Below, piece after piece: positions 63,948 through 64,000 of a DNA stretch of 64,000 nucleotides. Under the pieces are notes generated by a model that was given only the letters and a program-made list of their open reading frames with translations, made no database searches and was not told the origin of the DNA. The DNA lies in assembly GCF_016907455.1 (NCBI RefSeq), contig NZ_JAFBCB010000001.1, positions 2,728,001 to 2,792,000 of the forward strand. The letters are read 5' to 3'. This DNA comes from Brachybacterium muris (GTDB lineage Bacteria > Actinomycetota > Actinomycetes > Actinomycetales > Dermabacteraceae). Position 1 is the first letter of the stretch. Every line of letters begins with the position of its first letter. Made by a program: the position numbers and the translations under genes.

Positions 63948-64000
63948 GCCGGTCTGAGCGGTCCGCCCTACACAGCGCTGCAACAGCAATGCCCCCGACG

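Overview
The window is GC-rich DNA (roughly 70% GC by eye) from an actinomycete chromosome. The TGTGGACAA-type DnaA boxes, a class Ib ribonucleotide reductase with NrdH redoxin, a DUF222/HNH endonuclease and GTG/TTG starts point to Actinomycetota, order Micrococcales. A Brachybacterium-like (Dermabacteraceae) member is the best guess, from gene content only. Three tRNA genes (Arg-CCT, Lys-TTT, Thr-CGT) and many housekeeping genes show that this is chromosome rather than plasmid.

Left part (1-20.5 kb): a truncated helicase-like ATPase, a DeoR-type regulator, a CopC-type exported protein in an operon with an unusual fusion of a MobA-like nucleotidyltransferase to a nitrilase-fold amidohydrolase, tRNA-Arg, an HNH endonuclease, a 0.5-kb gene-free stretch holding six helically phased DnaA boxes, a ChaA-like antiporter, an acyl-CoA ligase, a dienelactone hydrolase, a MarR regulator divergent from a general stress protein, a sugar ABC importer (binding protein and two permeases) with a Gfo/Idh/MocA dehydrogenase, an HtrA-like lipoprotein protease and a short-chain dehydrogenase.

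Middle part (20.5-47.6 kb): three full-length 2,581-bp copies of one IS21-family element lie at 20504-23084 (-), 25035-27615 (+) and 44692-47272 (-). Copy 1 has its own 7-bp target duplication. Copies 2 and 3 do not match across their own ends but match crosswise: CCGGG joins the left flanks and AGCAC joins the right flanks. The 17-kb segment between them has therefore been inverted by recombination between the two copies, or misassembled across them. Joining the flanks crosswise restores two reading frames exactly: an ACR3 arsenite exporter (366 codons) and a YgbA-like protein (174 codons), both now split about 19.4 kb apart. The inverted segment carries the anaerobic ribonucleotide reductase nrdDG, a GntP permease, nrdF, a PaoABC-like molybdenum aldehyde oxidoreductase with its mocA and xdhC maturation genes, tRNA-Lys and part of an arsenic locus (second arsC, acr3 3' end, oxidoreductase remnant). 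arsR and the first arsC remain outside it with intact twin ArsR operators.

Right part (47.6-64 kb): nrdHIE (class Ib) behind a pair of NrdR boxes spaced 31 bp, an odd Gfo/Idh/MocA-like protein with a roughly 200-residue acidic repeat tail, a PlsC-type acyltransferase, a universal stress protein, a Fur-family regulator with a clade-type catalase, a histidine kinase broken by an internal deletion next to an intact response regulator, tRNA-Thr, a secreted tripeptidyl-peptidase-like hydrolase, a two-gene ABC exporter and an intact LuxR-type two-component pair.

Functionally the window brings together deoxynucleotide synthesis in air and without it (nrdHIE, nrdF, nrdDG, probably all under NrdR), redox and metal stress (catalase/Fur, ars, CopC), and a self-contained molybdenum-hydroxylase kit. 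No CRISPR array, prophage or secondary-metabolite cluster was seen.
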